A stretch of 43,700 bases of DNA from Rubrivivax sp. GTDB taxonomy: Bacteria; Pseudomonadota; Gammaproteobacteria; Burkholderiales; Burkholderiaceae_C. Below are positions 1-10,295 of the stretch, in pieces. The translations under genes and the position numbers were made by a program. The stretch spans positions 1 through 43,700 of the forward strand of contig JAEUPE010000067.1 of assembly GCA_016790435.1 (NCBI GenBank), written 5' to 3'. The notes under the pieces are model-generated. The model was not told the origin of the DNA. It was given only the letters and a program-made list of their open reading frames with translations, and searched no databases. Every line of letters starts with the position of its first letter. Position 1 is the stretch's first letter.

Positions 1-435
1 ACCGACGACTACCAGCGCCAGATGCTCGAGCGCTCGGTCGAGTCGCGCCTGGCCTTCTTGAAATTCGCCCCGGTGCTCCACATCTCCGCGCTCAAGCGAA
101 CCGGCCTCAGTGCCCTTTGGAAAGCCCTGCTGCAAGCCCACGCCTCGGCCACTGTGAAGATGCCCACCCCCGTGCTCACGCGCGTGCTGCAGGAGGCGGT
201 GGCGCACCAGGAGGCGCGGCGGGAAGGGCGCTTCCGCCCCAAGATGCGCTATGCGCACCAGGGCGGAATGAACCCGCCCATCGTCGTGATCCACGGCAAC
301 TCCCTGGAGCACGTCCCGGCGTCGTACAAGCGCTATCTCGAGGGGCGCTTCCGCGAGCACTTCAAGCTGGTCGGGACGCCTCTGCGCATCGAGTTGCGTT
401 CCGGGCGCAATCCCTTCGACGACCGGGGCGGTTGA
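1..435 (+). CDS. der: GTPase Der (EngA), C-terminal part only
   Basis: This is the last 144 codons of the double-GTPase Der, which acts in 50S ribosomal subunit assembly. The reading frame is open from base 1, so the gene begins outside the window and both G domains are almost wholly missing. What remains is the end of the second G domain, including a [11 protein letters not shown] stretch that fits its G5 region, and the KH-like C-terminal domain with the family-typical PPIVVIHGN and [10 protein letters not shown] segments. It stops at TGA 433-435, 73 bases before hfq. The order der-hfq-hflX is common in Burkholderiales. The family assignment is firm; nothing can be said of its start or promoter. 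Confidence 0.95.
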   Translation, partial: TDDYQRQMLERSVESRLAFLKFAPVLHISALKRTGLSALWKALLQAHASATVKMPTPVLTRVLQEAVAHQEARREGRFRPKMRYAHQGGMNPPIVVIHGNSLEHVPASYKRYLEGRFREHFKLVGTPLRIELRSGRNPFDDRGG

Positions 436-508
436 GCGCGCCGACGGCCTCGGAACGGCGGGCCTGTGGTAAGGTGATCGCCTCTCATCCAACAACACGG
501 AGCATATC

Positions 509-754
509 GTGAGCAACAAAGGCCAACTTTTGCAGGACCCCTTTCTGAACCTGCTGCGCAAGGAGCACGTGCCGGTGTCGATCTACCTCGTCAACGGCAT
601 CAAGCTCCAGGGCCACATCGAGTCGTTCGACCAGTACGTCGTGCTGTTGCGAAACACGGTCACGCAGATGGTCTACAAGCACGCGATCTCCACTGTCGTG
701 CCCAGCCGCGCGGTCAACTTCCACCCGAACGAGAACACGGGCGAGCAGGCCTGA
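509..754 (+). CDS. hfq: RNA chaperone Hfq
   Basis: An 81-residue Sm-like protein, near the usual size for a short betaproteobacterial Hfq. It forms a hexameric ring that pairs small RNAs with mRNAs. The N-terminus carries the [20 protein letters not shown] segment (Sm1, including the proximal-face Q and F), and the Sm2 motif reads [10 protein letters not shown] near residues 55-64, with the expected K-H pair. The start is a GTG at 509-511; GGAG at 499-502 is the ribosome-binding site, and no ATG fits. The acidic C-terminal tail is very short. A hairpin follows the stop codon, before hflX. Confidence 0.97.
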   Translation: MSNKGQLLQDPFLNLLRKEHVPVSIYLVNGIKLQGHIESFDQYVVLLRNTVTQMVYKHAISTVVPSRAVNFHPNENTGEQA

Positions 755-755
755 G

Positions 756-776
756 GCCGATGCGCACCGCATCGGT
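756..776 (+). terminator. Hairpin between hfq and hflX
   Basis: CCGATGCG (757-764) and CGCATCGG (768-775) form a perfect 8-bp stem with a CAC loop, extended by a G-U pair. It starts two bases after the hfq stop codon. No T-run follows, so it looks more like an attenuator or mRNA 3'-end protector than a full intrinsic terminator. hflX starts only 28 bases downstream. Confidence 0.5.
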
Positions 777-803
777 GGCGTCCCGACCCGCCCGCCCCAC
801 AAC

Positions 804-2096
804 TTGAGTCAAGGCGCAGAAACCGCCACCGCACGCGGCGCCGCGGGTGGTGCCGAATCGACACGGGCGGTGCTCGTGGGCGTGGACCTGGGCGCGGGCG
901 CGCCTTTCGATGCCTCTCTCGACGAGTTGGCGCTGCTCGCGGCCTCGGCCGGAGACGAAACGGTGGCCCGCATCACGGCCCGGCGAAAGGCACCCGACCC
1001 GGCGCTCTTTGTGGGCAGCGGCAAGGCCGACGAGATCAAGGCCATGGTGGCGGCGACCTCGGCGCATGGCGTCATCTTCGACCAGGCGCTGTCGCCGGCG
1101 CAGCAGCGCAACCTCGAGCGGCACCTGGGTGTGCCGGTGGCCGACCGTACCTCGCTGATCATCGACATCTTCGGTGACCGCGCGCAGAGCCACGAAGGCA
1201 AGCTGCAGGTCGAACTGGCCCGGCTGCAGTACCTGTCCACGCGGCTCGTGCGCCGCTGGTCACACCTCGAGCGCCAGCGTGGCGGCATCGGCACGCGTGG
1301 CGGCCCGGGTGAGGCGCAGATCGAACTGGATCGCCGCATGATCGGCGAGCGCATCAAGCAGGTGAAGGAGCGGCTCGAGCGCGTGAAGCGCCAGCGCGGC
1401 ACGCAGCGCCGTGCCCGCGAGCGGCGCGGCACGGTGCGCATCTCGCTCGTCGGCTACACCAACGCCGGCAAGTCGACGCTGTTCAACGCCCTGACCAAGG
1501 CACGCAGCTACGCCGCCGACCAGCTCTTCGCGACGCTGGACACGACGACACGCCAGCTCTGGCTGCCCGAGGCGGCGCGTGCCGCCACCCTGTCCGACAC
1601 CGTCGGGTTCATCCGCGACCTGCCGCACAAGCTGGTGGAAGCGTTCCAGGCCACGCTGCAGGAGGCGGCCGATGCCGATCTGCTGCTGCACGTGGTGGAT
1701 GCGGCGAGCCCGGCGCTCGATGAGCAGTTGGCCGAGGTCGACCGCGTGCTGCACGAGATCGGCGCGGCGGACGTGCCCCAGCTCCTCGTCTACAACAAGT
1801 GCGACCGGCTCGAGCCCTCGCGCCAGCCGCGCGAGGCCGAGGACTGGGTCGAACTGCCTGGCGGGGTCCGCCGCCGGCGCGTCTTCGTGAGCGCGCTGGC
1901 CGGCACAGGACTCGACGTGCTGCGCAAGGCCCTCGCCGTCGAGGTGCTGGCGCGCGAGCGCTTTGGCCTCGGGGCTGCGTGGCCCCCAGAATCCGCACCT
2001 TCAGCCGCACCTGCAGAGTCAGAGACGACCGAGATGACCGAGACAACCCATACGAGCGACGGGGCCGACGGCCACCCTCCGCACCATCATGCGTGA
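804..2096 (+). CDS. hflX: GTPase HflX
   Basis: A 430-residue ribosome-binding GTPase that splits or rescues stalled 70S ribosomes. The N-terminal HflX domain contains the ARRKAPDPALFVGSGKADEI region, followed by a basic coiled-coil linker (RGGIGTRGGPGE onward). The G domain shows G1 GYTNAGKST at about residues 217-225, G3 DTVGF at 265, G4 NKCD at 331 and a G5-like SAL. The start is TTG at 804; no ATG or GTG lies in frame before the conserved RAVLVGVDLG segment except codons within it, so TTG is preferred but not certain. The C-terminus is a low-complexity, threonine- and histidine-rich tail. Its stop overlaps the hflK ATG by 8 bases. Confidence 0.95.
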   Translation: MSQGAETATARGAAGGAESTRAVLVGVDLGAGAPFDASLDELALLAASAGDETVARITARRKAPDPALFVGSGKADEIKAMVAATSAHGVIFDQALSPAQQRNLERHLGVPVADRTSLIIDIFGDRAQSHEGKLQVELARLQYLSTRLVRRWSHLERQRGGIGTRGGPGEAQIELDRRMIGERIKQVKERLERVKRQRGTQRRARERRGTVRISLVGYTNAGKSTLFNALTKARSYAADQLFATLDTTTRQLWLPEAARAATLSDTVGFIRDLPHKLVEAFQATLQEAADADLLLHVVDAASPALDEQLAEVDRVLHEIGAADVPQLLVYNKCDRLEPSRQPREAEDWVELPGGVRRRRVFVSALAGTGLDVLRKALAVEVLARERFGLGAAWPPESAPSAAPAESETTEMTETTHTSDGADGHPPHHHA

Positions 2097-3432
2097 TTCC
2101 ACGAATCCAACTCTTGCGACCCGCTTCCAGGCGCTGGCCGTTGCGGCCATGGCTCTGGCGCGCGGTGCCCTGCGCCGCCGCACGGCTTGGGCGAGTGCGC
2201 GTGCCGCGCACGACGTCGCCGGGGCCACGGTGCTGCACAGCAACGGCCGCAACGACGGGCCGCCGGATCTCGACGAGCTGTGGCGCGATTTCAACAAGAA
2301 GCTATCGGGCCTGTTCGGCGGCAAGGGTGGGCCCGGCCCGCAGCGCGGCAACGACGAGCGCCCTCCCAGCGGGGGCGGCGGGGGCTTCCAGCCCGACATG
2401 AAGAGCGCGGGCATCGGCGCCATCCTGATCGGCGTCGTCGCGCTGCTCGTGTGGCTGGGCAGCGGCTTCTTCATCGTGCAGGAAGGCCAGCAGGCCGTCG
2501 TGACCACCTTCGGCCGCTTCAGCCACACGGCGGACGCCGGCTTCCAATGGCGCCTGCCGTATCCCGTGCAGGCGCACGAGGTGGTATCGGTGACCCAGCT
2601 GCAGTCGGTGGAAGTGGGCCGCAGCACCGTCGTGCCGGCCACAGGGCTGCGGGACAGTTCGATGCTGACCCAGGACGAGAACATCGTCGACATTCGATTC
2701 ACGGTGCAGTATCGCCGCGCCGACGCGCGTGCCTACCTGTTCGAGAACCGCAACGCCGACGAGGCGGTGGTGATGGCTGCGGAGACCGCCGTGCGCGAGA
2801 TCGTCGGCAGCAGCAAGATCGACTCCGTGCTTTACGAGCGTCGTGACGCGATTGCCGCCGATCTCGTCAAGAGCATCCAGGTGCAGCTTGACCGCCTCAA
2901 GGCAGGCATCGTGGTCGCCAACGTCAACCTGCAGAACGTGCAGGTGCCCGACACCGTGACGGCGGCCTTCAACGATGCCGTGAAGGCCGGCGCCGACCGC
3001 GATCGACTGGTCAACGAGGGCCGGGCCTACGCCAGCGATGTGATTCCCAAGGCCCGCGGCACGGCCTCGCGCCTGCTCGAGGAAGCTGAAGGTTACCGCG
3101 CTCGCGTGGAGGCGCAGGCCGAAGGTGACGCGCAGCGTTTCCGTGCCGTCCTCGCCGAGTACCAGAAGGCCCCGCAGGTGACGCGCGATCGCCTGTACCT
3201 CGAGACGATGCAGCAGGTCTACTCCAACGTCTCCAAGGTGCTCGTCGACGTGCGCAGCGGCAGCAACCTGCTCTACCTGCCGCTCGACCGCCTGCTGCAA
3301 CAGGCAGGGGCAGCGCCGGGCACCACGGCCGTCGCGCCCGCCCAGGCACCCATCGAATCGGCCCCTGCCGTGCCCGGCACGGACATCCGCTCCCGCGACG
3401 GCGCGCGCACGCGCGACCGCGAAGGCCGCTAA
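2089..3432 (+). CDS. hflK: FtsH protease modulator HflK
   Basis: A 447-residue SPFH/band-7 membrane protein that forms the periplasm-facing HflK-HflC complex around the FtsH protease. A cytoplasmic N-terminal region rich in glycine (GGGGG near residue 95) carries the family-typical GPPDLDELWRDFNKKL segment, followed by one transmembrane helix at about 107-130. The SPFH domain follows, then a charged helical region with EEAEGYRARVEAQAEGDAQR-type repeats. The ATG at 2089 overlaps the end of hflX, implying coupled translation. A later ATG (Met21) is possible because the first 50 residues are variable in the family. hflC follows 14 bases downstream. Confidence 0.95.
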   Translation: MRDSTNPTLATRFQALAVAAMALARGALRRRTAWASARAAHDVAGATVLHSNGRNDGPPDLDELWRDFNKKLSGLFGGKGGPGPQRGNDERPPSGGGGGFQPDMKSAGIGAILIGVVALLVWLGSGFFIVQEGQQAVVTTFGRFSHTADAGFQWRLPYPVQAHEVVSVTQLQSVEVGRSTVVPATGLRDSSMLTQDENIVDIRFTVQYRRADARAYLFENRNADEAVVMAAETAVREIVGSSKIDSVLYERRDAIAADLVKSIQVQLDRLKAGIVVANVNLQNVQVPDTVTAAFNDAVKAGADRDRLVNEGRAYASDVIPKARGTASRLLEEAEGYRARVEAQAEGDAQRFRAVLAEYQKAPQVTRDRLYLETMQQVYSNVSKVLVDVRSGSNLLYLPLDRLLQQAGAAPGTTAVAPAQAPIESAPAVPGTDIRSRDGARTRDREGR

Positions 3433-3446
3433 AGGGAGGCGAGAAC

Positions 3447-4328
3447 ATGAACCGCATCGGACTTTTCGTCATCGGCGCCTTGGCGGCCCTGATGCTCGCC
3501 ACGAGCACGCTCTTCGTAGTCGACCAGCGCCAGGTGGGCGTGATCTACGCGCTGGGCGAGATCAAGGAGGTCATCACCGATCCCGGGCTGAAGCTGAAGC
3601 TGCCGCCGCCGTTCCAGAACGTCGTGTTCCTGGACAAGCGCGTGCAGACGCTGGACAGCCCGGAGACCCGCCCCATCTTCACGGCCGAAAAGAAGAGCCT
3701 CATCATTGATTGGCTGATCAAGTGGCGCATCACCGAGCCGCGGCAGTTCATCCGCAACAACGGCGTCGACTTTCGCAATCTCGAGGCGCGCCTGTCTCCG
3801 GTCGTGCAGGCGGCGTTCAACGAGGAAATCACGAAGCGCACGGTGCAAGGCGTGTTGTCGACGGAGCGCGAGAAGGTGATGAGCGACGTCCGCCTGCGCC
3901 TGGCCGACGACGCCAAGTCCTTCGGCATCGAGATTGTCGACGTGCGCATCAAGCGCGTGGACTTCGTCGCCGACATCACCGACTCCGTGTACCGGCGCAT
4001 GGTCTCCGAGCGCACCCAGGTGGCGAACGAGTTGCGTTCGAGGGGCAATGCCGAAGGCGAGAAGATCCGCGCCGATGCCGACCGGCAGCGCGAGGTGATC
4101 GTCGCCGAGGCCTACCGCGACGCGCAGAAGATCAAGGGCGCAGGCGATGCAAAGGCCTCGATCCTCTATGCGGATGCCTTCGGCCGCGACCCGCAGTTCG
4201 CCCAGTTCTATCGCAGTCTCGAGGCTTACCGCGCGACATTTCGCAGCCGCAGTGACGTGATGGTGCTCGACCCGAACAACGACTTCTTCCGCGCCATGCA
4301 AGGGGGCGCTCCGGCGCCGAGGCGCTGA
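3447..4328 (+). CDS. hflC: FtsH protease modulator HflC
   Basis: A 293-residue SPFH-family partner of HflK. It has a single N-terminal transmembrane helix (residues 3-24), then the band-7 domain with the VDQRQVGVIYALGEI entry strand, and a C-terminal helical part containing RADADRQREVIVAEAYRDAQ. The C-terminus includes the family motif for a final folded strand (RSDVMVLDPNNDFFR). The ATG at 3447 follows a good GGGAGGCGAG ribosome-binding site. It lies directly after hflK, as in Escherichia coli, so the two are surely cotranscribed. A very strong hairpin starts 7 bases after the stop. Confidence 0.96.
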   Translation: MNRIGLFVIGALAALMLATSTLFVVDQRQVGVIYALGEIKEVITDPGLKLKLPPPFQNVVFLDKRVQTLDSPETRPIFTAEKKSLIIDWLIKWRITEPRQFIRNNGVDFRNLEARLSPVVQAAFNEEITKRTVQGVLSTEREKVMSDVRLRLADDAKSFGIEIVDVRIKRVDFVADITDSVYRRMVSERTQVANELRSRGNAEGEKIRADADRQREVIVAEAYRDAQKIKGAGDAKASILYADAFGRDPQFAQFYRSLEAYRATFRSRSDVMVLDPNNDFFRAMQGGAPAPRR

Positions 4329-4334
4329 GCGCAC

Positions 4335-4365
4335 CGCGCCCGGCACTTCGGTGCGGCCGGGCGCG
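4335..4365 (+). terminator. Strong hairpin with TTCG loop after hflC
   Basis: CGCGCCCGG (4335-4343) pairs with CCGGGCGCG (4357-4365). The inner CAC-TTCG-GTG gives a UUCG tetraloop in RNA. No T-run follows. It lies between the hflC stop and the likely DUF2065 start at 4390, so it may attenuate transcription or protect the hflKC mRNA 3' end. Confidence 0.5.
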
Positions 4366-4389
4366 AAGCCGCACGAACACGCGTCCGCC

Positions 4390-4575
4390 ATGGAAGACCT
4401 CCTGCTCGGCGCTTTGGCGCTGATGCTCGTGTTCGAGGGGCTGCTTCCGTTCGTCAGCCCGCGCGGCTGGCGCTCGATGTTCGAGCGGGCGACGGCGATG
4501 ACCGACGGCCAGATCCGCTTCATCGGTCTGATGAGCATCGTCATCGGACTCGTGCTGCTGGTGGCCTGGCGCTGA
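4390..4575 (+). CDS. DUF2065 family small membrane protein
   Basis: A 61-residue inner-membrane peptide with two hydrophobic segments (about residues 3-22 and 43-60) linked by the conserved-looking [20 protein letters not shown] loop. DUF2065 (YjeT-like) proteins sit next to hflC in many proteobacteria, and their function is unknown. An in-frame ATG lies 39 bases upstream at 4351, but it falls inside the hairpin at 4335-4365, and residues added from there are not hydrophobic or conserved-looking. The ATG at 4390 begins with the typical MEDLL and is preferred. Two adjoining hairpins follow before hisZ. Confidence 0.85.
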   Translation: MEDLLLGALALMLVFEGLLPFVSPRGWRSMFERATAMTDGQIRFIGLMSIVIGLVLLVAWR

Positions 4576-4583
4576 AGCCGCGA

Positions 4584-4615
4584 GGCCGCAAAGCGGCCCG
4601 GTCCTGTCAGGACCG
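4584..4615 (+). terminator. Two adjoining hairpins between DUF2065 gene and hisZ
   Basis: GGCCGC-AAA-GCGGCC (4584-4598) is followed at once by CGGTCC-TGTCA-GGACCG (4599-4615). Neither has a T tract. They lie between the hfl operon and the TACAAT box before hisZ, so they plausibly mark the end of the hfl transcript; the second is also a 17-nt palindrome that could bind a protein. Confidence 0.4.
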
Positions 4616-4630
4616 CGCAGGGCGGCGCCC

Positions 4631-4636
4631 TACAAT
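4631..4636 (+). promoter_or_regulatory. Candidate -10 box for hisZ
   Basis: TACAAT matches the sigma-70 -10 hexamer well and lies 28 bases before the preferred hisZ start. No convincing -35 hexamer is found 16-18 bases upstream. The ATG at 4635 overlaps this box, which argues against using it as the start codon. Confidence 0.4.
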
Positions 4637-4664
4637 GCCGTTTTCAAGAAGCGGTGCGATCCCG

Positions 4665-7231
<2,567 letters not shown>

Positions 7232-7276
7232 GCCAGGACGCGCCTGACCCGATCAGAAGACGAGGAGAAGACCCCG

Positions 7277-7798
7277 ATGCTCACCGACGACGGCAAGCAC
7301 CTGTATGTGTCCTGGGACGAGTACCACCTGCTCATCGAGCGCCTGGCGCTGAAGGTGGCGCACTCGGGCTGGCAGTTCGACCAGATCCTGTGCCTGGCCC
7401 GCGGCGGCATGCGACCCGGCGACGTGCTGTCACGCGTGTTCGACAAGCCGCTGGCCATCATGTCCACGAGTTCCTATCGGGCCGAGGCCGGCACGATCCA
7501 GGGCCGCCTTGACATGGCCAAGTACATCACCATGCCCAAGGGTGAACTGGCCGGCCGCGTGCTTCTCGTCGACGACCTCGCCGACACGGGGCACACGCTG
7601 CGGGCGGTGGTCGAGCGCCTGCGCGGCATGCCGGCCATCGCGGAGTTGCGTGCCGCCGTGATCTGGGTGAAGGGGGTGTCGACCTACACGCCGGACTACT
7701 ATGTCGAGGTGCTTCCGACGAGCCCGTGGATCCACCAGCCATTCGAGGAGTACGACACCATGCGCCCCGACGGCTTGGCGCGGAAGTTCCAGATCTGA
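7277..7798 (+). CDS. Phosphoribosyltransferase (purine/xanthine type)
   Basis: A 173-residue type I phosphoribosyltransferase. The PRPP-binding signature reads VLLVDDLADTGHTL (about residues 95-108), with the two acidic residues and following glycine in place. LCLARGGMRPGDVLSR is the N-terminal substrate loop. It resembles xanthine/guanine phosphoribosyltransferases of the Gpt group more than Hpt, but substrate cannot be fixed from sequence. The ATG at 7277 follows GACGAGGAGAAGACC, a good ribosome-binding site. It is probably the last gene of the hisZ-purA transcript, since an inverted repeat starts eight bases after its stop. Confidence 0.85.
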   Translation: MLTDDGKHLYVSWDEYHLLIERLALKVAHSGWQFDQILCLARGGMRPGDVLSRVFDKPLAIMSTSSYRAEAGTIQGRLDMAKYITMPKGELAGRVLLVDDLADTGHTLRAVVERLRGMPAIAELRAAVIWVKGVSTYTPDYYVEVLPTSPWIHQPFEEYDTMRPDGLARKFQI

Positions 7799-7805
7799 AA
7801 ACGAA

Positions 7806-7839
7806 CAAGGCCGGCGGATCTGGCGATCGGCCGGCCTTG
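7806..7839. terminator. Bidirectional terminator-like hairpin
   Basis: CAAGGCCGGC (7806-7815) and GCCGGCCTTG (7830-7839) form a 10-bp stem; the loop contains GATC-TGGC-GATC and can add four pairs. The T-rich side (TTGTTCGTTTTC) is on the minus strand, which suits termination of the tRNA-Leu transcript. On the plus strand it would follow the phosphoribosyltransferase gene. Confidence 0.65.
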
Positions 7840-7848
7840 CTGCTTGAG

Positions 7849-7933
<85 letters not shown>

Positions 7934-7936
7934 AAT

Positions 7937-7957
7937 GGCTCGGAGAAGATCCGAGCC
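7937..7957. promoter_or_regulatory. Hairpin at the rnr start, upstream of tRNA-Leu
   Basis: GGCTCGGA (7937-7944) and TCCGAGCC (7950-7957) form a perfect 8-bp stem with loop GAAGA. It fills the space between the tRNA 5' end (7933) and a GTG at 7959 that may start rnr. The purine-rich GGAGAAGA, the only ribosome-binding-site-like run, is partly in the loop. In the opposite direction it lies in the tRNA leader. Confidence 0.4.
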
Positions 7958-7958
7958 G

Positions 7959-10220
7959 GTGACAAACGAGGATTCTATCAGCACAACACAACCCGCTTCC
8001 GGCCCTGCGCTGCTCGGCGAAATCGAGGGCCGGGTCGAAGGACACCGCGACGGCCATGGCTTCGTCGTGGCAGATGCCGGCGAACCGGTCGTCTATCTGG
8101 CACCGCAGGAAATGCGCTCGGTGCTGCACCGCGATCGCGTGCGCGTGCGCATCCTGCGCCTGGACCGCAAGGGCCGACCCGAAGGGCGCGTCGTCGACAT
8201 CGTGTCGCGCGCCAAGGCACCCATCATCGGCCGCCTGTTGCACGAGGGCGGCCAGTGGATCGTGGCCCCCGAGGACCGGCGCTACGGCCAGGACATCCTG
8301 ATCCCCAAGAACGCCACCGCCAGTGCGGCGGTGGGGCAGGTGGTGTCGGTCGAACTGACCGAGACGCCTTCCCTGCATGCACAGCCCGTGGGTCGCGTCG
8401 CCGAGGTGCTCGGCGAGATCGACGACGCCGGCATGGAGATCGAGATCGCGGTGCGCAAGTACGAAGTGCCGCACCGTTTCAGCCCCGAGACCCTGGCGCA
8501 AGCCGCCGCGCTGCCCGAGAAACTGCGCGCCACCGACCGCCGCAACCGTGTCGATCTGACCGACGTGCCGCTCGTCACCATCGACGGCGAGGACGCGCGC
8601 GACTTCGACGACGCCGTCTACTGCCAGCCCCACCATGGCGGCAAGGGCAAGAAGGCGTTCAATGGCTGGCGCCTCGTGGTGGCCATTGCCGATGTCAGCC
8701 ACTACGTCAAGCCCGAGGAACCGCTCGACCGCGATGCCTACGAGCGCGCGACGTCGGTGTACTTCCCGCGCCGCGTCATCCCGATGCTGCCGGAGAAGCT
8801 CTCCAACGGCCTGTGCTCGCTGAACCCCGAGCAGGAACGGCTGAGCATGGTGTGCGACATGCTGGTGGCCGAAGACGGCGCCATCACCGCCTACCAGTTC
8901 TACCCGGCCCTCATCTGCTCACATGCGCGCCTCACCTACACCGAGGTGGCCGCCATGCTCGCCAACACGCGCGGCCCGGAGGCGCAGCGCCGCAGCGACC
9001 TCGTGCCGCACCTCGTGCACCTGCACGAGGTGTACCGTGCGCTGCTCAAGCAGCGCGCCACGCGCGGCGCGGTGGACTTCGACACCACCGAGACGCAAAT
9101 CATCTGCGACGACAACGGCCGCATCGAACGCATCGTGCCGCGCGTGCGCACAGAGGCGCACCGCCTGATCGAGGAGGCCATGCTGGCGGCCAACGTCTGT
9201 GCCGCCGAGTTCATCTCCGGACACGAGCACCCGGCGCTCTACCGCGTGCACGAGGGCCCCACGCCCGAACGCCGCGCCACGCTGCAGGCCTACCTGAAGG
9301 CGCTGGGCATCGCGATGCCTTTGTCGGACGACCCGACGCCAGCCGAGATGCAGGCCATCTCGCAGGCTGTGCAGGAGCGTCCGGACGCACAGCAGATCCA
9401 CACGATGCTGCTGCGCTCGATGCAGCAGGCGATCTACACGGCCATCAACTCCGGGCATTTCGGCCTCGCCTACGAGGCCTATGCCCACTTCACGAGCCCG
9501 ATCCGTCGCTACCCGGACCTGCTTATCCACCGCGTCATCAAGGCGCTGCTCTCCGGGCGGCGCTACCACCTCGCGCCCAGCGACCTGACGCGCAAGCCCG
9601 AGGTGCGCAAGGGCGGCAAGGCGAGGCACGCCAAGCCGATGTCGCAGGAAATGGAGTTGTGGGACGCGGTCGGGGCCCATTGCAGCGCCAACGAGCGCCG
9701 CGCCGACGAAGCCTCGCGCGATGTCGAGGCGTGGCTGAAGTGCCGCTTCATGCGCGAGCATCTCGGCGAGGAGTACGCGGGCACCGTGAGCGCGGTGGCC
9801 TCCTTCGGCCTCTTCGTCACGCTCGATGCGCTCTACGTCGACGGCCTCGTGCACATCACCGAGCTCGGCGGCGAGTACTACCGCTTCGACGAGGCGCGAC
9901 AGGAGTTGCGCGGCGAGCGCACCGGCGTGCGCTTCGCCATTGGCACGCGCGTGCGCGTGCAGGTGAGCCGTGTCGACCTCGACGGGCGCAAGATCGACTT
10001 TCGCCTCGTGCGCGACGGCGAGGCCGAGACGCTGCTGTCCCGTGGCCGCACCGGCCGCGCGGCCACGCCGGCGCCCTCGGCGCAGGCCGAGTTGGCCGAG
10101 GTGAAGGGCGCCGACCGCCGCTCCAAGGCAGCCGCCCGCGAGCGCAAGAACAAGCCGGGTGCGGTGCCGGGCAAGCGGGCGGCGAAGACCGGTGCCCCGC
10201 GGCCCCGGGGTCGGCGCTGA
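7959..10220 (+). CDS. rnr: Ribonuclease R
   Basis: A 3'-to-5' exoribonuclease of the RNase II/RNB family, about 753 residues from GTG 7959. N-terminal cold-shock-like domains start at LLGEIEGRVEGHRDGHGFV. The RNB catalytic core carries DGEDARDFDDAVYC with its metal-binding aspartates, and HFTSPIRRYPDLLIHR is conserved. An S1 domain follows (GTVSAVASFGLFVTL onward), then a basic, low-complexity tail rich in Lys, Arg and Ala. The start is uncertain: ATG 7935 is in frame but only two bases from the tRNA gene and lacks a ribosome-binding site; GTG 7959 lies just after a hairpin. The 75-nt space to nnr holds nothing clear. Confidence 0.95.
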   Translation: MTNEDSISTTQPASGPALLGEIEGRVEGHRDGHGFVVADAGEPVVYLAPQEMRSVLHRDRVRVRILRLDRKGRPEGRVVDIVSRAKAPIIGRLLHEGGQWIVAPEDRRYGQDILIPKNATASAAVGQVVSVELTETPSLHAQPVGRVAEVLGEIDDAGMEIEIAVRKYEVPHRFSPETLAQAAALPEKLRATDRRNRVDLTDVPLVTIDGEDARDFDDAVYCQPHHGGKGKKAFNGWRLVVAIADVSHYVKPEEPLDRDAYERATSVYFPRRVIPMLPEKLSNGLCSLNPEQERLSMVCDMLVAEDGAITAYQFYPALICSHARLTYTEVAAMLANTRGPEAQRRSDLVPHLVHLHEVYRALLKQRATRGAVDFDTTETQIICDDNGRIERIVPRVRTEAHRLIEEAMLAANVCAAEFISGHEHPALYRVHEGPTPERRATLQAYLKALGIAMPLSDDPTPAEMQAISQAVQERPDAQQIHTMLLRSMQQAIYTAINSGHFGLAYEAYAHFTSPIRRYPDLLIHRVIKALLSGRRYHLAPSDLTRKPEVRKGGKARHAKPMSQEMELWDAVGAHCSANERRADEASRDVEAWLKCRFMREHLGEEYAGTVSAVASFGLFVTLDALYVDGLVHITELGGEYYRFDEARQELRGERTGVRFAIGTRVRVQVSRVDLDGRKIDFRLVRDGEAETLLSRGRTGRAATPAPSAQAELAEVKGADRRSKAAARERKNKPGAVPGKRAAKTGAPRPRGRR
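7972..7977 (-). promoter_or_regulatory. Candidate -10 box for tRNA-Leu
   Basis: On the minus strand TAGAAT lies 38 bases before the tRNA 5' end. The same hexamer occurs before rpsB and ppsA. No good -35 is seen. If real, the promoter lies within the first codons of rnr. Confidence 0.35.
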
Positions 10221-10295
10221 AGCTCGGCGCTCACCCGGGGCGTGTCGCCGCTCGGGCTCGCTCGCAGATCGGCCCGACGAGACGCATCAACCGGG

